This document shows positions 25,871 to 39,920 of a stretch of DNA of 64,000 bases, one piece after another. The notes below the pieces were generated by a model that saw only the letters and a list, made by a program, of their open reading frames with translations, had not been told where the DNA came from and made no database searches. Source of the DNA: Mantis religiosa (taxonomy: Eukaryota > Arthropoda > Insecta > Mantodea > Mantidae); the NCBI GenBank assembly GCA_030765055.1, contig CM060958.1:114126972-114190971 (forward strand), given 5' to 3'. How positions within the stretch are numbered: the first letter of the stretch is position 1; the number at the start of each line of letters is the position of its first letter. The translations under genes and the position numbers were made by a program.

Positions 25871-28800
25871 TTATAGCGCTAGAGTACTGTTGGAATAAAA
25901 ACTGAATCTTTAATTGAATAGAGAAAAAACTTGCAGAGATTCGAGCCCAAGACCTTTTCGTGACAGTCGGTCACGGTAACCATTGCGCTACAAGCGTTGT
26001 TGCCGATGTATGTTTTGATCTGATGTTTATCGTCTGTTTTAGAAGGACTATAAAGATGAAAAATCTATTTTTAGATGGTAGGAATCGAACCTGCAACCCT
26101 TTGAATTACTGGCCACCACCCTAACCATTCGGCTAACAAATGGTTTGCTAGACCATTCGTAAAGTATTCCTCTTATACCGCTAGAGTACCCTTGGAATAA
26201 AAACTGAATGTTTAATTGAATGGAGAAAAAACTTGACGAGATTCGACACAGGACCCCTTCGCGACAGTCGGTCACGCTAACATTTGCGCTACAAGCGTTG
26301 TTGCTGATAACTCTTTTAATCTGATATTTATCCTCTGCTTTAGAAGGACTATAAAAATGAAAAATCTATTTTTAGATGGTAGGAATCCAACCTGCAACCC
26401 TTTGAATTATTGGCCACCACCCTAACCATTCGGCTAATAGATGGCTTGCTAGACCATTGGTAAAGTGTTTCTCTTATAGCGCTAGAGTATTGTTGGAATA
26501 AAAACTGAATCTTTATTTGAATAGAGAAAAAACTAGAAGAGATTCGAACCCAGGAATTTTCGTGACAGCCCGTCACGGTAACCATTGCGCTACAAGCGTT
26601 GTTGCCGATGTATGTTTTGATCTGATATTTATCGTCTGTTTTAGAAGGATTATAAAGATGAAAAATCTATTTTTAGATGGTAGGAATCGAACCTGCAACC
26701 CGTTGAATTATTGGCCACCAGCCTAACCATTCGGCTAAGAAATGGCTTGCTAGACCATTAGTAAAATATTTCTCTTATAGCGCTAGAGTACTGTTGGAAT
26801 AAAAACTGAATCCTTAATTGAATAGAGAAAAACTTGAAGAGATTCGAACCCAGAACCTTTTCGCGAGAGTCGGTCACGGTAACCATTGCGCTCAAAGCGT
26901 TCTTGCTGATATCTGTTTTAATCTGATATATATCCTCTGCTTTAAAAGGACTATAAAGATGAAAAATCTATTTTTAGATGGTAGGAATCGAACCTGCAAC
27001 CCTTTGAATTATTGGCCACCACCCTAACCATTCGGCTAATAGATGACTTGCTAGACGATTGGTAAAGTATTTCTCTTATAGCGCTTGAGTATTGTTGGAA
27101 TAAAAACTGAATCTTTAATTGAATAGAGAAAAAACTTGAAGAGATTCGAACCCAGGACCTTTTCGTGACAGTCGGTCACGGTAACCATTGCGCTACCAGA
27201 GTTGTTGCCGATATATGTTTTGATCTGATATTTATCGTCTGTTTTAGAAGGACTGTAAAGATCAAAAATCTATTTTTAGATGGTAGGAATCGAACCTGCA
27301 ACCCTTTGAATTATTGGCCACCACCCTAACCATTCGGCTAATAGATGACTTGCTAGACGATTGGTAATGTATTTCTCTTATAGCGCTAGAGTACTGTTGG
27401 AATAAAAACTGAATCTTTAATTGAATAGAGAAAAAACTTGCAGAGATTCGAGCCCAGGACCTTTTCGTGACAGTCGGTCACGGTAACCATTGCGCTACAA
27501 GCGTTGTTGCCGATGTATGTTTTGATCTGATATTTATCGTCTGTTTTAGAAGGACTATAAAGATGAAAAATCTATTTTTAAATGGTAGAAATCGAACTTG
27601 CAACCCTTTGAATTATTGGCGACCACCCTAACCATTTGGCTAAAAAATGGCTTGCTAGACCATTGGTAAAATATTTCTCTTATAGCGCTAGAGTACTGTT
27701 GGAATAGAAACTGAATCTTTAATTGAATAGAGAAAAAACTTGAAGAGATTCGAACACAGGACCTTTTCGTGAGAGTCGGTCACGGTAACCATTGCGCTAC
27801 AAGCGTTACTGCCGATATGTGTTTTGATCTGATATTTATCGTCTGTTTTAGAAGGACTATAAAGATGAAAAATCTACTTTTAGATGGTAGGAATCGAACC
27901 TGCAACTCTTTGAATTATTGGCCACCACCCTAACCATGCGGCTAAGAAATGGCTTGCTAGACCATTGGTAAAATATTTCTCTTATAGCGCTAGAGTACTG
28001 TTGGAATAAAAACTGAATCTTTAATTGAATAGAGAAAACACTTGAAGAGATTCGAACCCAGGTCCTTTTCGCGAGAGTCGGTCACGGTAACCATTGCGCT
28101 ACGAGCGTTGTTGCCGATATATGTTTTGATCTGATATTTATCCTCTGCTTTACAAGGACTATAATGATGAAAAATCTATTTTTCGATGGTAGGATTCGAA
28201 CCTGCAACCCTTTGAATTATTGGCCACCACCCAAACCATTCGGCTAATAGATGGCTTGTTAGACCATTGGTAAAGTATTTCTCTTATAGCGCTAGAGTAT
28301 TTTTGGAATAAAAACTGAATCTTTAATTGAATAGAGAAAAAACTTGAAGAGATTCGAACCCAAGACCTTTTCGTGACAGTCGGTCACGGCACCCATTGCG
28401 ATACAACCGTTGTTGCCGATATATGTTTTGATCTGATATTTATCGTCTGTTTTAGAAGGACTATAAAGGTGAAAAATCTATTTTTAGATGGTAGGAATCG
28501 AACCTGCAACCCTTTGAATTATTGGCCACCACCCTAACCATTCGGCTAATAGATGGCTTGCTAGACCATTGGTATAGTATTTCTCTTATAGCGCTAGAGT
28601 ATTGTTGGAATAAAAACTGCATATTTAATTGAATAGAGAAAAAACTTGAAGAGATTCCAACCCAGGACCTTTTCGTCACAGTCGGTTACGGTAACCATTG
28701 CACTACAAGCGTTGTTGCCGATATATGTTTTGATCTGATATTTATCGTCTGTTTTAGAAGGACTATAAAGATGAAAAAACTATTTTTAGATGGTAGGAAT
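25871..28800. repeat. Partial third 9-unit copy, then units shared with 38.6, 42.8, 47.6 and 60.3 kb
   Basis: The block starts as a third copy of the 9-unit repeat (26,048 is 2,706 after 23,342) but switches: 26,650-27,400 repeats 25,145-25,895 at offset 1,507 (five units). 27,750-28,750 then matches 38,596-39,596 (offset 10,846) and related stretches near 42.8, 47.6 and 60.3 kb, with markers gcgttactgccg, gaaaacacttg, aaccgttgttgcc, aaaggtgaaaaatc, ggtatagtattt and actgcatattta. Confidence 0.8.
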
Positions 28801-31764
28801 CGAACCTGCAACCCTTTGAATTATTTGCCACCACCCTAACCATTCGGCTAATATATGGCTTGCTAGACCATTGGTAAAGTATTTCTCTTATAGCGCTAGA
28901 GTATTGTTGGAATAAATACTGAATCTTTAATTGAATAAAGAAAAACTTGAAGAGATTCGAACCCAGCACCTTTTCGTGACAGTCGGTCACGGTAACCATT
29001 GCGCTACAAGCGTTGTTGCCGATATATGTTTTGATCTGATATTTATCGTCTGTTTTAGAAGGACTATAAAGATGAAAAAATCTATTTACAGATGGTAGGA
29101 ATAGAACCTGCAACCCTTTGAATTATTGGACACCACCCTAACCATTCGGCTAAGAAATGGCTTGCTAGACCATTGGTAAAGTATTTCTCTTATAGCGCTA
29201 GAGTACTGTTGGAATAAAAACTGAATCCTTAATTGAATAGAGAAAAAATTGAAGAGATTCGAACCCAGAACCTTTTCGCGAGAGTCGGTCACGGTAACCA
29301 TTGCGCTACAAGCGTTGTTGCTGATATCTGTTTTAATCTGATATTTATCCTCTGCTGTAGAAGGACTATAAACATGAAAAATCTATTTTTCGATGGTAAG
29401 ATTCGAACCTGCAACCCTTAGAATTATTGTCTACCACCCTAACCATTCGGCTAATAGATGGCTTGCTAGACCATTGGTAAAGTATTTCTCTTATAGCGCT
29501 AGAGAGTTGTTGGAATAAAAACTGAATCTTTAATTGAATAGAGAAAAAACTTGAAGAGATTCGAACCCAAGATCTTTTCGTGACAGTCGGTCACGGCAAT
29601 CATTGCGATACAAGCGTTGTTGAAGATATATGTTTTGATCTGATATTTATCGTCTGTTTTAGAAGGACTATAAAGATGAAAAATCTATTTTTAGATGGTA
29701 TTATTCGAACTTGCAACCCTTTGATTTATTGGCCACCACCCTAACCATTCGGCTAATAGATGGCTTGCTAGACCATTGGTAAAGTATTTCTCTTATAGCG
29801 CTAGAGTATTGTTGGAATAAAACCTGAATCTTTACTTGAATAGAGAAAAAACTTGAAGAGATTAGAACCCAGGAGCCTTTCATGACAGTCGGTCACGGTA
29901 ACCATTGCCCTACAAGCGTTGTTGCCGATATATGTTTTGATCTGATATTTATCGTCTGTTTTAGAAGGACTATAAAGATGAAAAATCTATTTTTAAATGG
30001 TAGGAATCAAACTTGCAACCCTTTGAATTACTGGCCATCACCCTAACCATTCGGCTAGGAAATGGCTTGCTGGACCATTGGTAAAGTATTTCTCTTATAG
30101 CGCTAGATTAATGTTGGGATAAAAACTGAATATTTAATTGAATAGAGAAAAAACTTGAAGAGATTCGAAGCCAGGACCTTTTCGTGACAGTGGGTCACGG
30201 TAACCATTGCGCTACAAGCGTTGTTGCCGACATATGTTTTGATCTGATATTTATCGTCTGTTTTAGAAGGACTATAAAGATGAAAAATCTATTTTTAGAT
30301 GGTAGGAATAGAACCTGCAATCCTTTGAATTATTGGCCACCACCCTAACCATTCGGCTAATAGATGGCTCGCTCGACCATTGGTAAAGTATTTCTCTTAT
30401 AGCGCTAGACTATTGTTGGAATAAAAACTGAATCCCTAATTGAATAGAGAAAAAACTTGAAGAGATTCGAACCCAGGACCTTTTCGTGACAGTAGGTCAC
30501 GGTAACCATTGCGCTACAAGCGCTGCTGCCAATATATGTTTTGATCTGATATTTATCGTCTGTTTTAGAAGGACTCTAAAGATGAAAAATCTATTTTTAG
30601 ATGGTAGGAATCGAACCTGCAACCCTTTGAATTATTGGCCACCACCCTAACCATTCGGCTAATAGATGGCTTGCTAGACCATTGGTAAAGTATTTCTCTT
30701 ATAGCGCTAGAGTATTGTTGGAATAAAAACTGAATCTTTATTTGAATAGAGAAAAAACTTGAAGAGATTCGAACCCAGGACCTTTTCGTGACAGCCGGTC
30801 ACGGTAACCATTGCGCTACAAGCGTTGTTGCCAATATATGTTTTGATCTGATATTTATCGTCTGGTTTAGAAGGACTATAAAGATGAAAAATCTATTTTT
30901 AGATGGTAGGAATCGAACCTGCAACCCTTTGAATTATTGGCCACCACCCTAACCATTCGGCTAATAGATGGCTTGCTAGACCATTGGTAAAGTATTTCTC
31001 TTATAGCGCTAGAGTACTGTTGGAATAAAAACTGAATCTTTAATTGAATAGAGAAAAAACTTGCAGAGATTCGAGCCCAGGACCTTTTCGTGACAGTCGG
31101 TAACGGTAACCATTGCGCTACAAGCGTTGTTGCCGATGTATGTTTTGATCTGATGTTTATCGTCTGTTTTAGAAGGACTATAAAGATGAAAAATCTATTT
31201 TTAGATGGTAGGAATCGAACCTGCAACCCTTTGAATTACTGCCCACCACCCTAACCATTCGGCTAACAAATGGTTTGCTAGACCATTCGTAAAGTATTCC
31301 TCTTATACCGCTAGAGTACCCTTGGAATAAAAACTGAATGTTTAATTGAATGGAGAAAAAACTTGACGAGATTCGACACAGGACCCCTTCGCGACAGTCG
31401 GTCACGCTAACCTTTGCGCTACAAGCGTTGTTGCTGATAACTCTTTTAATCTTATATTTATCCTCTGCTTTAGAAGGACTATAAAGATGAAAAATCTATT
31501 TTTAGATGGTAGGAATCCAACCTGCAACCCTTTGAATTATTGGCCACCACCCTAACCATTCGGCTTGCTAGACCATTGGTAAAGTGTTTCTCTTATAGCG
31601 CTAGAGTATTGTTGGAATAAAAACTGAATCTTTATTTGAATAGAGAAAAAACTAGAAGAGATTCGAACCCAGGACCTTTTCGTGACAGCCCGTCACGGTA
31701 ACCATTGCGCTACAAGCGTTGTTGCCGATATATGTTTTGATCTTATATTTATCGTCTGTTTTAG
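28801..31764. repeat. Patchwork joining blocks from 5.9, 10.1 and 19.6 kb
   Basis: Three segments follow one another: 28,810-29,680 equals 10,130-10,990; 29,680-30,095 equals 5,870-6,285 and 8,885-9,300 (tattattcg, attagaaccc, ggctaggaaatgg); 30,100-31,620 equals 19,558-21,078 at offset 10,542. The junctions fall inside homologous parts of the unit, as expected for exchange between misaligned arrays. Confidence 0.82.
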
Positions 31765-34700
31765 AAGGACTATAAAGATGAAAAATCTATTTTTAAATGG
31801 TAGAAATCGAACTTGCAACCCTTTGAATTATTGGCGACCACCCTAACCATTCGGCTAAAAAATGGCTTGCTAGACCATTGGTAAAATATTTCTCTTATAG
31901 CGCTAGAGTACTGTTGGAATAGAAACTGAATCTTTAATTGAATAGAGAAAAAACTTGAAGAGATTCGAACCCAGGTCCTTTTCGCGAGAGTCGATCACGG
32001 TAACCATTGCGCTACAAGCGTTGTTGTCGATATATGTTTTGATCTGATATTTATCGTCTGTTTTAGAAGGACTATAAAGATGAAAAGTCTATTTTTAGAT
32101 GGTAGCAATCGAACCTGCAACCCTTTGAATTATTGGCCACCACCCTAACCATTCGGCTAATAGATGGCTTGCTAGACCATTGGTAAAGTATTTCTCTTAT
32201 AGCGCTAGAGTATTGTTGGAATAAAAACTGAATCTTTAATTGAATAGAGAAAAAACTTTAAGAGATTCGAACCCAGGTCTTTTTCGTGACAGTCGGTCAC
32301 GGTAACCATTGCGCTACAAGCGTCATTGCCGATACATGTTTTGATCTGATATTTATCGTCTGTTTTAGAAGGACTATAAAGATAATAAATCTATTTTTAA
32401 ATGTTAGGAATCGAACTTGCAACCCTTTGAATTATTGGCCACCACCCTAACCATTCGGCTAAGAAATGGCTTGCTAGACCATTGGTAAAGTATTTCTCTT
32501 ATAGCGCTAGAGTATTGTTGGAATAAAAACTGAATCTTTATTTGAATAGAGAAAAAAACTTGAAGAGATTCGAACACAGGACCTTTTCGTGACAGTCGGT
32601 CACGGTAACCATTGCGCTACAAGCGTTACTGTCGATATATGTTTTGATCTGATATTTATCGTCTGTTTTACTAGGACTATAAAGATGAAAAATCTACTTT
32701 TATATGGTAGGAATCGAACCTGCAACTCTTTGAATTATTGGCCACCACCCTAACCATGCGGCTAAGAAATGGCTTGCTAGACCATTGGTAAAATATTTCT
32801 CTTATAGCGCTAGAGTACTGTTGGAATAAAAACTGAATCTTTAATTGAATAGAGAAAACACTTGAAGAGATTCGAACCCAGGTCCTTTTCGCGAGAGTCG
32901 GTCACGGTAACCATTGCGCTACGAGCGTTGTTGCCGATATATGTTTTGATCTGATATTTATCCTCTGCTTTACAAGGACTATAATGATGAAAAATCTATT
33001 TTTCGATGGTAGGATTCGAACCTGCAACCCTTTGAATTATTGGCCACCACCCTAACCATTCGGCTAATACATGGCTTGCTAGACCATTGGTAAAGTATTT
33101 CTCTTATAGCGCTAGAGTATTGTTGGAATAAAAACTGAATCTTTAATTGAATAGAGAAAAAACTTGAAGAGATTCGAACCCAAGACCTTTTCGTGACAGT
33201 CGGTCACGGCACCCATTGCGATACAACCGTTGTTGCCGATATATGTTTTGATCTGATATTTATCGTCTGTTTTAGAAGGACTATAAAGATGAAAAATCTA
33301 TTTTTAGATGGTAGGAATCGAACCTGCAACCCTTTGAATTATTGGCCACCACCCTAACCATTCGGCTAATAGATGGCTTGCTAGACCATTGGTAAAGTAT
33401 TTCTCTTATAGCGCTAGAGTATTGTTGGAATAAAAACTGAATCTTTAATTGAATAGAGAGAAAACTTGAAGAGATTCGAAGCCAGGACCTTTTCGTGACA
33501 GTCGGTCACGGTAACCATTACGCTACAAGCCTTGCTACCGATATATGTTTTGATCTGATATTTATCGTCTGTTTTAGAAGGACTATAAAGATGAAAAATC
33601 TACTTTTAGATGGTAGGAATCGAACCTGCAACCCTTTGAATTATTGGCCACCACCCTAACCATTCGGCTAATATATGGCTTGCTAGACCATTGGTAAAGT
33701 ATTTCTCTTATAGCGCTAGAGTATTGTTGGAATAAAAACTGAATCTTTAATTGAATAGAGAAAAAACTTGAAGAGATTCAAACCCAGGTCCTTTTCGCGT
33801 GAGTCGGTCACGGTAACCATTGCGCTACAAGCGTTGTTGCCGATATATGTTTTGATCTGATATTTATCGTCTGTTTTAGAAGGACTATAAAGATGAAAAA
33901 TCTATTTTTAGATGGTAGGAATCGAACCTGCAACCCGTTGAATTATTGGCCACCACCCTAACCATTCGGCTAAGAAATGGCTTGCTAGACCATTAGTAAA
34001 ATATTTCTCTTATAGCGCTAGAGTACTGTTGGAATAAAAACTGAATCCTTAATTGAATAGAGAAAAACTTGAAGAGATTCGAACCCAGAACCTTTTCGCG
34101 AGAGTCGGTCACGGTAACCATTGCGCTCAAAGCGTTCTTGCTGATATCTGTTTTAATCTGATATATATCCTCTGCTTTAAAAGGACTATAAAGATGAAAA
34201 ATCTATTTTTAGATGGTAGGAATCGAACCTGCAACCCTTTGAATTATTGGCCACCACCCTAACCATTCGGCTAATAGATGACTTGCTAGACGATTGGTAA
34301 AGTATTTCTCTTATAGCGCTTGAGTATTGTTGGAATAAAAACTGAATCTTTAATTGAATAGAGAAAAAACTTGAAGAGATTCGAACCCAGGACCTTTTCG
34401 TGACAGTCGGTCACGGTAACCATTGCGCTACCAGAGTTGTTGCCGATATATGTTTTGATCTGATATTTATCGTCTGTTTTAGAAGGACTGTAAAGATCAA
34501 AAATCTATTTTTAGATGGTAGGAATCGAACCTGCAACCCTTTGAATTATTGGCCACCACCCTAACCATTCGGCTAAGAAATGGCTTGCTAGACCATTGGT
34601 AAAGTATTTCTCTTATAGCGCTAGAGTACTGTTGGAATAAAAACTGAATCCTTAATTGATTAGAGAAAAACTTGAAGAGATTCGAACCCAGGATCTTTTC

Positions 34701-34935
34701 GCGAGAGTCAGTCACGGTAACCATTGCGCTACAAGCCTTGCTACCGATATATGTTTTGATCTGATATTTATCGTCTGTTTTAGAAGGACTATAAAGATGA
34801 AAAATCTACTTTTAGATGGTAGGAATCGAACCTGCAACCCATTGAATTATTGGCCACCACCCTAACCATTCGGCTAATACATGGCTTGCTAGACCATTGG
34901 TAAAGTATTTCTCTTATAGCGCTAGAGTATTGTTG
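31765..34935. repeat. ~3.2-kb block, second copy of 14.3-17.5 kb
   Basis: Partner of 14,291-17,460 at offset 17,475. Its last part (34,053-34,865) also recurs at 49,424-50,236 (offset 15,371). Just beyond it, one unit present at 17,46x-17,76x is missing, so the match to 17,918 onward continues at offset 17,173. Confidence 0.85.
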
Positions 34936-37900
34936 GAATAAAAACTGAATCTTTAATTGAATAGAGAAAAAACTTGAAGAGATTCGAACCCAGGACCTTT
35001 TCGTGACAGTCGGTCACGGTAACCATTGCGCCACAAGCGTTGTTGCCGATATATGTTTTGATCTGATATTTATCGTCTGTTTTAGAAGGATTATAAAGAT
35101 GAAAAATCTATTTTTAGATGGTAGGTATCGAACCTGCAACCCTTTGACTTATTGGCCACCACCCTAACCATTCGGCTAAGAAATGGCTTGCTAGACCATT
35201 GGTAAAGTATTTCTCTTATAGCGCTAGAGTATTGTTGGAATAAAAACTGAATCTTTATTTGAATAGAGAAAAAAACTTGAAGAGATTCGAACACAGGACC
35301 TTTTCGTGACAGTCGGTCACGGTAACCATTGCGCTACAAGCGTTGTTGCTGATATCTGTTTTGATCTAATATTTATCGTCTGTTTTAGAAGGACTATAAA
35401 GATGAAAAATGTACTTTTAGATGGTAGGAATCGAACCTGCAACTCTTTGAATTATTGGCCACCACCCTAACCATTCGGCTAAGAAATGGCTTGCTAGACC
35501 ATTGGTAAAATATTTCTCTTATAGCGCTAGAGTACTGTTGGAATAAAAACTGAATCTTTAATTGAATAGAGAAAACACTTGAAGAGATTCGAACACAGGT
35601 CCTTTTCGCGAGAGTCGGTCACGGTAACCATTGCGCTACGAGCGTTGTTGCCGATATATGTTTTGATCTGATATTTATCCGCTGCTTTACAAGGACTATA
35701 ATGATGAAAAATCTATTTTTCGATGGTAGGATTCGAACCTGCAACCCTTTGAATTATTGGCCACCACCCTAACCATTCGGCTAATAGATGGCTTGGTAGA
35801 CCATTGGTAAAGTATTTCTCTTATAGCGCTAGAGTATTTTTGGAATAAAAACTGAATCTTTAATTGAATAGAGAAAAAACTTGAAGAGATTCGAACCCAA
35901 GACCTTTTCGTGACAGTCGGTCACGGCACCCATTGCGATACAACCGTTGTTGCCGATATATGTTTTGATCTGATATTTAACGTCTGTTTTAGAAGGACTA
36001 TAAAGATGAAAAGTCTATTTTTAGATTGTAGGAATCGAACCTGCAACCCTTTGAATTATTGGCCACCAATCTAACCATTCGGCTAATATATGGCTTGCTA
36101 GACCATTGGTAAAGTATTTCTCTTATAGCGCTAGAGTATTGTTGGAATAAAAACTGAATCTTTAATTGAATAGAGAAAAAACTTGAACAGATTCAAACCC
36201 AGGTCCTTTTCGCGTGAGTCGGTCACGGTAACCATTGCGCTCAAAGCGTTCTTGCTTACATCTGTTTTAATCTGATATATATCCTCTGCTTTAAAAGGAC
36301 TATAGAGATGAAAAATCTATTTTTATATGGTACGAATCGAACCTGCAACCCTTTGAATTATTGGCCACCACCCTAACCATTCGGCTAATAGATGACTTGC
36401 TAGACGATTGGTAAAGTATTTCTCTTATAGCGCTAGAGTACTGTTGGAATAAAAACTGAATCTTTAATTGAATAGAGAAAAAACTTGCAGAGATTCGAGC
36501 CCAGGACCTTTTCGTGACAGTCGGTCACGGTAACCATTGCGCTACAAGCGTTGTTGCCGATGTATGTTTTGATCTGATGTTTATCGTCTGTTTTAGAAGG
36601 ACTATAAAGATGAAAAATCTATTTTTAGATGGTAGGAATCGAACCTGCAACCCTTTGAATTACTGGCCACCACCCTAACCATTCGGCTAACAAATGGTTT
36701 GCTAGACCATTCGTAAAGTATTCTTCTTATACCGCTAGAGTACCCTTGGAATAAAAACTGAATGTTTAATTGAATGGAGAAAAAACTTGACGAGATTCGA
36801 CACAGGACCCCTTCGCGACAGTCGGTCACGCTAACCTTTGCGCTACAAGCGTTGTTGCTGATAACTCTTTTAATCTGATATTTATCCTCTGCTTTAGAAG
36901 GACTATAAAGATGAAAAATCTATTTTTAGATGGTATGAATCCAACCTGCAACCCTTTGAATTATTGGCCACCACCCTAACCATTCGGCTTGCTAGACCAT
37001 TGGTAAAGTGTTTCTCTTATAGCGCTAGAGTATTGTTGGAATAAAAACTGAATCTTTATTTGAATAGAGAAAAAACTAGAAGAGATTCGAACCCAGGACC
37101 TTTTCGTGACAGCCCGTCACGGTAACCATTGCGCTACAAGCGTTGTTGCCGATGTATGTTTTGATCTGATATTTATCGTCTGTTTTAGATGGACTATAAA
37201 GATGAAAAATCTATTTTTAAATGGTAGAAATCGAACTTGCAACCCTTTGAATTATTGGCGACCACCCTAACCATTCGGCTAATAGATGGCTTGCTAGACC
37301 ATTGGTAAAGTATTTCTCTTATAGCGCTAGAGTATTGTTGGAATAAAAACTGAATCCTTAATTTAATAGAGAAAGAACTTGAGGAGATTCGAACCCAGGA
37401 CCTTTTCGTGACAGTCGGTCACGGTAACCATTGCGCTACAAGCGTTGTTGCCAATATATGTTTTAATCTGATATTTATCGTCTGTTTTAGAAGGACTATA
37501 AAGATGAAAAATCTATTTTTAGATGGTAGGAATCGAACCTGCAACCCTTTGAATTATTGGCCACCAAACTAACCATTCGGCTATTAGATGACTTGCTAGA
37601 CCATTGGTAAAGTATTTCTCTTATAGCGCTGGAGTATTGTTGGAATAAAACCTGAATATTTACTTGAATAGAGAAAAAACTTGAAGAGATTCGAACCCAG
37701 GACCTTTTCGTGACAGTCGGTCACGGTAACCATTGCGCTACAAGCCTTGTTGCCGATATATGTTTTGATCTGATATTTATCGTCTGTTTTAGAAGGACTA
37801 TAAAGATGAAAAATCTATTTTTAGATGGTAGGAATCGAACCTGCAACCCTTTGAATTATTGGCCACCACCCTAAACATTCGGCTAATAGATGGCTTGCTA

Positions 37901-39920
37901 GACCATTAGTAAAGTATTTCTCTTATAGCGCTAGAGTATTGTTGGAATAAAAACTGAATCTTTAATTGAATAGAGAAAAACTTGAAGAGATTCGAACGCA
38001 GGACCTTTTCGTGACAGTCGGTCACGGTAACCATTGCGCTACAAGCGTTGTTGGCGATATATGTTTTGATCTGATATTTATCGTCTGTTTTAGAAGGACT
38101 ATAAAGATGAAAAATCTATTTTTAAATGGTAGAAATCGAACTTGCAACCCTTTGAATTATTGGCGACCACCCTAACCATTTGGTTAAAAATGGCTTGCTA
38201 GACCATTGGTAAAATATTTCTCTTATAGCGCTAGAGTACTGTTGGAATAGAAACTGAATCTTTAATTGAATAGAGAAAAAAATTGAAGAGATTCGAACCC
38301 AGGTCCTTTTCGCGAGAGTCGATCACGGTAACCATTGCGCTACAAGCGTTGTTGTCGATATATGTTTTGATCTGATATTTATCGTCTGTTTTAGAAGGAC
38401 TATAAAGATAATAAATCTATTTTTAAATGCTGGGAATCGAACTTGCAACCCTTTGAATTATTGGCCACCACCCTAACCATTCGGCTAAGAAATGGCTTGC
38501 TAGACCATTGGTAAAGTATTTCTCTTATAGCGCTAGAGTATTGTTGGAATAAAAACTGAATCTTTATTTGAATAGAGAAAAAAACTTGAAGAGATTCGAA
38601 CACAGGACCTTTTCGTGACAGTCGGTCACGGTAACCATTGCGCTACAAGCGTTACTGCCGATATGTGTTTTGATCTGATATTTATCGTCTGTTTTAGAAG
38701 GACTATAAAGATGAAAAATCTACTTTTAGATGGTAGGAATCGAACCTGCAACTCTTTGAATTATTGGCCACCACCCTAACCATGCGGCTAAGAAATGGCT
38801 TGCTAGACCATTGGTAAAATATTTCTCTTATAGCGCTAGAGTACTGTTGGAATAAAAACTGAATCTTTAATTGAATAGAGAAAACACTTGAAGAGATTCG
38901 AACCCAGGTCCTTTTCGCGAGAGTCGGTCACGGTAACCATTGCGCTACAAGCGTTGTTGCCGATATATGTTTTGATCTGATATTTATCCTCTGCTTTACA
39001 AGGACTATAATGATGAAAAATCTATTTTTCGATGGTAGGATTCGAACCTGCAACCCTTTGAATTATTGGCCACCACCCAAACCATTCGGCTAATAGATGG
39101 CTTGTTAGACCATTGGTAAAGTATTTCTCTTATAGCGCTAGAGTATTTTTGGAAGAAAAACTGAATCTTTAATTGAATAGAGAAAAAACTTGAAGAGATT
39201 CGAACCCAAGACCTTTTCGTGACAGTCGGTCACGGCACCCATTGCGACACAACCGTTGTTGCCGATATATGTTTTGATCTGATATTTATCGTCTGTTTTA
39301 GAAGGACTATAAAGGTGAAAAATCTATTTTTAGATGGTAGGAATAGAACCTGCAACCCTTTGAATTATTGGCCACCACCCTAACCATTCGGCTAATAGAT
39401 GGCTTGCTAGACCATTGGTATAGTATTTCTCTTATAGCGCTAGAGTATTGTTGGAATAAAAACTGCATATTTAATTGAATAGAGAAAAAACTTGAAGAGA
39501 TTCCAACCCAGGACCTTTTCGTCACAGTCGGTTACGGTAACCATTGCACTACAAGCGTTGTTGCCGATATATGTTTTGATCTGATATTTATCGTCTGTTT
39601 TAGAAGGACTATAAAGATGAAAAATCTATTTTTAGATGGTAGGAATCGAACCTGCAACCCTTTGAATTATTGGCCACCACCCTAACCATTCGGCTAAGAA
39701 ATGGCTTGCTAGACCATTGGTAAAATATTTCTCTTATAGCGCTAGAGTACTGTTGGAATAAAAACTGAATCCTTAATTGAATAGAGAAAAACTTGAAGAG
39801 ATTCGAAGCCAGGACCTTTTCGTGACAGTCGGTCACGGTAACCATTACGCTACAAGCCTTGCTACCGATATATGTTTTGATCTGATATTTATCGTCTGTT
39901 TTAGAAGGACTATAAAGATG
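34936..39920. repeat. Long block repeated at 43.9-48.9 kb and in part at 56-61 kb
   Basis: Matches about 43,979-48,963 at an offset near 9,043 bp (35,091/44,134; 36,602/45,644; 38,400/47,444; 39,609/48,653). About one unit near 36,000-36,120 (marker agattgtagg with ccaatctaacc) is absent from the 45.0-kb copy but present at 57.1 kb (offset about 21,102), which shows that the 56-58 kb copy shares an ancestor with this one at that spot. Confidence 0.85.
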
